Shown here: positions 44,479-47,445 of the stretch, piece by piece
Numbering within the stretch: position 1 is the first letter of the stretch
Layout: each line of letters begins with the position of its first letter
Assembly (NCBI GenBank): GCA_963730005.1
Contig: CAVSPO010000008.1
Location: forward strand, 1-47,445
DNA: 47,445 nucleotides
Reading direction: 5' to 3'
From: CAVSPO01 sp963730005
GTDB taxonomy: Bacteria; Actinomycetota; Actinomycetes; Propionibacteriales; Propionibacteriaceae
Notes under the pieces: generated by a model
Seen by the model: the letters and a program-made list of their open reading frames with translations, nothing else
Told to the model about the DNA's origin: nothing
Database searches by the model: none
Position numbers and translations under genes: made by a program

Positions 44479-44577
44479 AACCTTGTTCACCCGAACGGGT
44501 GGCTAAATGAACTAAACACACCGCACCCCGCAACAACCTTGTTCACTCAGCGACACGACGAAACGAACTGAACAAAC
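44479..44577 (-). promoter_or_regulatory. tandem inverted-repeat operators upstream of fic
   Basis: Two units of TTGTTCA ... TGAAC: 44483-44489 with 44509-44513, and 44539-44545 with TGAACAA 44569-44575. AACCTTGTTCAC is a direct repeat at 44479 and 44535. This is a likely binding site for a repressor of fic. Confidence 0.5.
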
Positions 44578-44622
44578 TGGACGTCCGTGGCCACGGTGGA
44601 CCCCCTTAAGCATGGCCGCCCA

Positions 44623-44649
44623 ACATCCTGTTCTGCCGCGCCTGGTGCG
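44623..44649. repeat. junction repeat, copy 2
   Basis: ACATCCTGTTCTGCCGCGCC followed by TGGTGCG, directly before the VapC stop codon. Confidence 0.55.
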
Positions 44650-45078
44650 TTACGGAAGCGGGTGGTCGAACGGGTTGGTGACGGTGAGGTCGCTCACGTG
44701 GGAGAAGTCCTTGATGTTTCTGGTGGCCAGGGTGGCCTCGTGCGCCAGGCAGATTCCTGCGATCTGGGCGTCGGCCAGCGACATCGGTCGTCCCTGATCC
44801 ATGCCGGCGACCAGGAGTCGGGCCGTGGCTCTGGCGGCGGTCACGTCGTAGGTGGCGATCGTGTCGGCGAACGCGTCCAGCAATCTGGTCCACCGACGCT
44901 CCAAGTCCTTGCGACGGCGGCCCTTCGGAAGTCGCCCCAGTCCTCGGTCGATCTCTTCGACGGTCACGACGCTGATGGTCAGATCCGCCGCCCCCAGGCT
45001 CTGCGCCCACGCCAGCACGCGCGGTTCGGGGGTGTCCTTCATGAACTCCGAGACGATGTTGGTGTCGGCGATGATCAC
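44650..45078 (-). CDS. PIN-domain toxin (VapC/FitB type)
   Basis: 142 residues. Mg-dependent RNase toxin. Acidic residues are in MIIADTNIVSEFM (Asp5), VVTVEEIDRGLG (Glu), MSLADAQIAGIC (Asp) and ATRNIKDF (Asp). It overlaps its antitoxin by four bases (ATGA), with the antitoxin first. FitB-like by the IVSE motif. Confidence 0.92.
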   Translation of the reverse strand: MIIADTNIVSEFMKDTPEPRVLAWAQSLGAADLTISVVTVEEIDRGLGRLPKGRRRKDLERRWTRLLDAFADTIATYDVTAARATARLLVAGMDQGRPMSLADAQIAGICLAHEATLATRNIKDFSHVSDLTVTNPFDHPLP

Positions 45079-45311
45079 GACAGATCGACCGGACGCGGCA
45101 AATCGGTACGCTCTGGCACCTGGAGGTCCACGCCGCCGACCTCGGCGAACGTGGCGTGCAGGGCGAGCAGGATGTTCTCCTCTGGAAGGTCAACGGCCGC
45201 GTCCAGGATCGCACGGACCTCGGCCTCGACCGATCGGCCGTGCTTGGCTGCACGACCACGCAACCGAGCGTGGGTGTGTTCGTTCAACTGCCGGATCGTC
45301 AAAGTACTCAT
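45075..45311 (-). CDS. ribbon-helix-helix antitoxin (FitA/VapB type)
   Basis: 78 residues. MSTLTIRQLNEHTHARLRGR and AAKHGRSVEAEVRAILDAAV form the Arc-like ribbon-helix-helix; the tail binds the PIN toxin. AGGAGGTGGTGT before ATG 45311 is a strong ribosome site, unlike its leaderless neighbours. A 10-bp palindrome upstream is a likely operator. Confidence 0.9.
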   Translation of the reverse strand: MSTLTIRQLNEHTHARLRGRAAKHGRSVEAEVRAILDAAVDLPEENILLALHATFAEVGGVDLQVPERTDLPRPVDLS

Positions 45312-45330
45312 ACACCACCTCCTGACAGCA

Positions 45331-45340
45331 ATGCTAGCAT
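45331..45340 (-). promoter_or_regulatory. fitAB/vapBC operator palindrome
   Basis: ATGCTAGCAT is a perfect 10-bp palindrome 19 bases upstream of the antitoxin start. Confidence 0.45.
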
Positions 45341-45380
45341 CTCGCTCCCAGGGACCGGAGGGCGAGTGAGGTCAGACGCA

Positions 45381-45403
45381 CTGATTTGCCGCGGGTGGTG
45401 CTG
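45381..45403. repeat. junction repeat, copy 3
   Basis: CTGATTTGCCGCGGGTGGTG followed by CTG, between the VapB and MazE starts. Shares TTTGCCGCG and GGTGCTG with copy 1. Confidence 0.4.
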
Positions 45404-45445
45404 TTGTGGGGGCCGCGTTGGCGTGCGACTGTTGGGCGTGCGGCC

Positions 45446-45468
45446 GTTACATGTAACCTGACGGTATG
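45446..45468 (+). promoter_or_regulatory. mazEF operator and leaderless promoter
   Basis: GTTACATGTAAC (45446-45457) is a perfect 12-bp palindrome overlapping TAACCT (45454-45459), which lies six bases before ATG 45466. Binding at the palindrome would block the -10. Confidence 0.6.
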
Positions 45469-45672
45469 GGTGTGAGGGAGCGGGTTGGCGAGTACCGCCA
45501 TCGGATGCGGGCGCGGGGGTACCGTCCGGTGCAGGTCTGGGTGCCGGACGTGCGGAGCGAACAGTTTGTTCGCGAGGCTCGTCGCCAGTCAGCTCTGATC
45601 GCGCGGGTTGACCGCCAAAGCGATGACCAGGACTTCATTGAGGCAGTGTCGGTGGACTGGGATGACGAGTGA
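45466..45672 (+). CDS. MazE-like antitoxin (DUF3018 family)
   Basis: 68 residues. VGEYRHRMRARGYRPVQVWV and PDVRSEQFVREARRQSALIA, ending in an acidic DDQDFIEAVSVDWDDE, match the DUF3018 antitoxins that pair with MazF. GTGA overlap with the toxin gene. Confidence 0.88.
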   Translation: MGVRERVGEYRHRMRARGYRPVQVWVPDVRSEQFVREARRQSALIARVDRQSDDQDFIEAVSVDWDDE

Positions 45673-45995
45673 AACGCGGAGAACTGTGGACGGTGGCTGG
45701 CGGGATCTATGCGTCCAAGCCGCGTCCCGCTGTGATCGTGCAGGACGATGTCTTTGAGCTGACGGAGTCGGTCACGGTTGCTCCGCTCACAACCACCTTG
45801 ATTGATGCGCCGCTGCTGCGACTCCGAGTCCCCGCTGGGGGCTTGGTGGGGTTGGTCCAGGACAGCGATGTGATGGTGGACAAGCTGACCACGGTGAGGC
45901 GGAGCAACGTCCAAGCCCGGATCGGTCGCCTGTCGAGCCAGCAGATGGTCGAGTTGGAGCGCCTGATGATGACCTTCCTCGGAATGGCTCGATAA
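45669..45995 (+). CDS. MazF/PemK-type endoribonuclease toxin
   Basis: 108 residues. MKRGELWTVAGGIYASKPRP followed by AVIVQDDVF is the PemK/MazF barrel start; VAPLTTTL and VMVDKLTTVRRSNVQARIGR carry the Thr/Ser and Arg region of the active site. Starts GTG 45669 within the MazE stop. Cleaves mRNA at a short sequence that cannot be predicted here. Confidence 0.92.
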   Translation: MKRGELWTVAGGIYASKPRPAVIVQDDVFELTESVTVAPLTTTLIDAPLLRLRVPAGGLVGLVQDSDVMVDKLTTVRRSNVQARIGRLSSQQMVELERLMMTFLGMAR

Positions 45996-46017
45996 CCGCC
46001 GCAAAGGCCCGACGGAA

Positions 46018-46035
46018 CATCCTGAACTGCCGCGA
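46018..46035. repeat. junction repeat, copy 4
   Basis: ACATCCTGAACTGCCGCG, 22 bases after the mazF stop. Confidence 0.4.
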
Positions 46036-46170
46036 TCAGCGAAAGCCCCGGGTACGAGCGATGTTCAGCCGCGTGACGAGGACTGTAGTTGTGAGGCGCG
46101 GGCGGTGCGTTCCCAGCCCAGCTTGGCCAGGCCGGACCGAACGGAAGAACCTTATGCAGAGCAAGGCGAC

Positions 46171-46313
46171 CCTCTACCCCCGCGGGCGCGGGGCGGACGT
46201 CGTCGTGTCGGCGATGGGTTGGCGTGAGTGGGCCTCTACCCCCGCGGGCGCGGGGCGGACACCGAGGCCCCGCCCAATCCCGGGTGGGGCCTCCCTCTAC
46301 CCCCGCCGGCTCG
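46171..46313 (-). CRISPR. CRISPR remnant, type I-E-like repeats
   Basis: Two identical 28-bp repeats at 46171-46198 and 46233-46260, and a third partial copy from 46294 (first about 20 bases). Periods are 62 and 61; spacers are 34 and 33 bases. Minus-strand repeat: GTCCG, stem CCCCGC-gccc-GCGGGG, then GTAGAGG, the same layout as type I-E repeats such as that of E. coli. No cas gene lies in the window. The third copy continues into an integrase fragment, so the array is truncated. Confidence 0.75.
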
Positions 46314-46402
46314 CACTGATGACCGGCGCCTGGTGCTCACTGCGGTCCGGGGAAATCCGCGGCCTGCGCCGCCGCGATCCCGACATCCACCTTGGCGTCT
46401 GA
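46296..46402 (+). pseudogene. tyrosine integrase fragment fused to the CRISPR repeat
   Basis: Reads LYPRRLALMTGAWCSLRSGE then IRGLRRRDPDIHLGV and stops. This is the box around the first catalytic Arg (LRSGEIRGLRRRD), comparable to MRSGEVRGLRIRD of the full integrase at 9296. Only about 35 codons remain. Confidence 0.6.
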
Positions 46403-46475
46403 CCCGAACACCAGGGCGAGGCCCTGACGGTAGGTTGGAGACCCTCTCCCCTCAACCCCAGGAAGGAGCAGAGGG

Positions 46476-46850
46476 ATGGCCGCCTGGACCGGCCACGTGA
46501 CATACACCCACGACACGATCAGCGACCCGGACAGCATCACCGACGCGCTCGAAAGACTCGACGATCACGCAGCGGTAGCCAGCATCGACCGCAACCTGCG
46601 AGGCGGAAGCATCCAGCTCAGCCTGGACGCCGACACCGCGTCAGACGCGTCGACGCTGGCCGCCCACCTCGTCCACGCCGCACTCGCAGGCATCGTGACC
46701 CGCCAGCGCGCCTACCAGCTGACCCGGACCAGCACCTTCCCGCCAGCACTGATCGAAACCCGGCAGGGCCCGCTGATGAGCAAGGCAGCGGTCGAGCACC
46801 GGCTTGCACACCGCGACGCCAAACCCGGACGGCGTAAGGTGACCGTCTGA
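46476..46850 (+). CDS. hypothetical protein, 124 residues
   Basis: Begins MAAWTGHVTYTHDTISDPDS after GGAAGGAG. An alpha/beta pattern (AAVASIDRNLRGGSIQLSLDA) and a basic tail (AHRDAKPGRRKVTV) are visible; no family recognised. A good terminator follows, so it is a single-gene unit. Confidence 0.6.
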   Translation: MAAWTGHVTYTHDTISDPDSITDALERLDDHAAVASIDRNLRGGSIQLSLDADTASDASTLAAHLVHAALAGIVTRQRAYQLTRTSTFPPALIETRQGPLMSKAAVEHRLAHRDAKPGRRKVTV

Positions 46851-46869
46851 CCCGAACGGAAACAGAACC

Positions 46870-46901
46870 GGGGCCCATCACCCAGCGTGGTGGGCCGTTC
46901 T
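46870..46901 (+). terminator. intrinsic terminator
   Basis: GGGCCCATCACC-cagcgt-GGTGGGCC stem followed by gttctttc, twenty bases after the 124-residue gene. Confidence 0.7.
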
Positions 46902-46973
46902 TTCATTCCCAGCCGACTTGGGAAACCCCGGAGAACCTTCCACTCCCAGCCGCTGCGACTTGCACCGGTAACA

Positions 46974-47345
46974 TCAGCTGGCGAGTTGGGAGATCCTTCC
47001 CCTTGACACTCCGAGGATGAAGGCGCAATCGGTGACGGATACCCCTGCCCCTCTCAGGTCTGCGACCACTTTGCGGGTGTGTGCGGCTGCTTCCGCCTGA
47101 GCGTTCGCTGCGGCCTGGGTGGCTGCCTTCGCGGCTGCCACTTCGGCGCCGAGACCGCCCACGACAGGGGTCACCTCGACGTTCCAGCTGGTGTGGTCGT
47201 CGTCTGGGGCCACGGTGTCCAGGTAGTCACGCACCTGATTGGGCGCGTGTGCGAGGACGCGGACCTGGGTGATTGGTTCGCCGTCCAGCCATAGTTCCCA
47301 GCCGCCTTTCCAACGGCGGGCCTCCACTTTCACGGGGTGGTTCAC
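46974..47345 (-). CDS. HicB-like regulator without a HicA partner
   Basis: 123 residues. The N-terminal WKGGWELWLDGEPITQVRVL and QVRDYLDTVA form a HicB-type partial RNase H-like fold. An Ala-rich coiled coil (AAAKAATQAAANAQAEAA) and a C-terminal HTH (GVSVTDCAFILGVSRGRISQ) follow, a layout seen in actinobacterial solo HicB proteins. Starts GTG 47345 after GAGGAGG. No toxin gene lies on either side within the window. Confidence 0.65.
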   Translation of the reverse strand: MNHPVKVEARRWKGGWELWLDGEPITQVRVLAHAPNQVRDYLDTVAPDDDHTSWNVEVTPVVGGLGAEVAAAKAATQAAANAQAEAAAHTRKVVADLRGAGVSVTDCAFILGVSRGRISQLAS

Positions 47346-47383
47346 GACCCTGCCTCCTCGATGGTGTTGAGTGCCTTGCGGTG

Positions 47384-47424
47384 GTTTAGGCCACCTAGAC
47401 GCCTGCTGTCAAGTGGGGCTAAAC
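47384..47424 (-). promoter_or_regulatory. promoter and inverted repeat of the HicB-like gene
   Basis: GTTTAGgCCAC and GTGGggCTAAAC form an inverted repeat around TTGACA (minus strand, 47412-47407), with CTAAAC 17 bases later as a weak -10. Probable autoregulatory operator. Confidence 0.5.
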
Positions 47425-47445
47425 ACTGACGAAGCACCTGCTTGC

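Noticed and set aside
9296..47445. Conjugative transfer genes (relaxase, coupling ATPase, T4SS)
   Set aside because: None of the proteins shows the relaxase HUH or FtsK/TraB motifs; transfer functions, if any, lie outside the window.

Overview
High-GC DNA from a mycothiol-producing actinomycete. The core genes (mshC, a DUF3090 protein, a DUF5703 protein, uppP and an actinobacterial second-type FtsH) suggest Propionibacteriales or a close relative; that placement is inference. Many genes start directly at a TANNNT-N6/7-ATG/GTG promoter, meaning leaderless mRNAs, as is common in Actinomycetota.

Layout. 1-8.4 kb is chromosomal core: a partial, frame-broken dhaK, ftsH, mshC, DUF3090, uppP, an aldo/keto reductase, an AMIN-like lipoprotein, DUF5703 and tRNA-Leu(GAG). 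From 8.4 kb to the window end is accessory DNA. It begins with a tyrosine integrase and excisionase-like gene beside the tRNA, so this is probably an integrative element using the tRNA 3' end. I found no second attachment site, relaxase, T4SS or replication gene. 11-20 kb holds a serine recombinase and mobile-element genes (ArdC-like antirestriction protein, DUF4192, a degenerate M48-like membrane protein, small coupled ORFs and paralogous pairs).

20.1-32.6 kb is a six-gene putative anti-phage operon: SNF2-like helicase with a DUF3883-like end, DUF1643-like protein, DUF1156 adenine methyltransferase, DUF262/HNH protein, HEPN-DUF499 ATPase and a small unknown protein. 32.6-38.3 kb is an NAD/ADP-ribose-centred locus. 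A Nudix/NrtR-type regulator diverges, across a palindromic operator, from ADP-ribosylglycohydrolase, a CX5R phosphatase, a small protein, a TY-Chap-like protein and an HD hydrolase; a SIR2 protein follows on its own promoter.

38.3-39.8 kb repeats parts of the mobile module as paralogs. 39.9-46 kb is an addiction-module cluster: AbiE, a BrnT/RHH-like pair, DUF3024, Fic, FitAB/VapBC and MazEF, with a short degenerate repeat at the junctions. 46.2 kb carries a CRISPR remnant without cas genes fused to an integrase fragment. A HicB-like regulator closes the window.

Many single-base frame breaks occur at 0-0.9, 22-26 and 32-40 kb. They often preserve start/stop overlaps, so most look like sequence indel errors. 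Frames given for those genes are reconstructions by eye.
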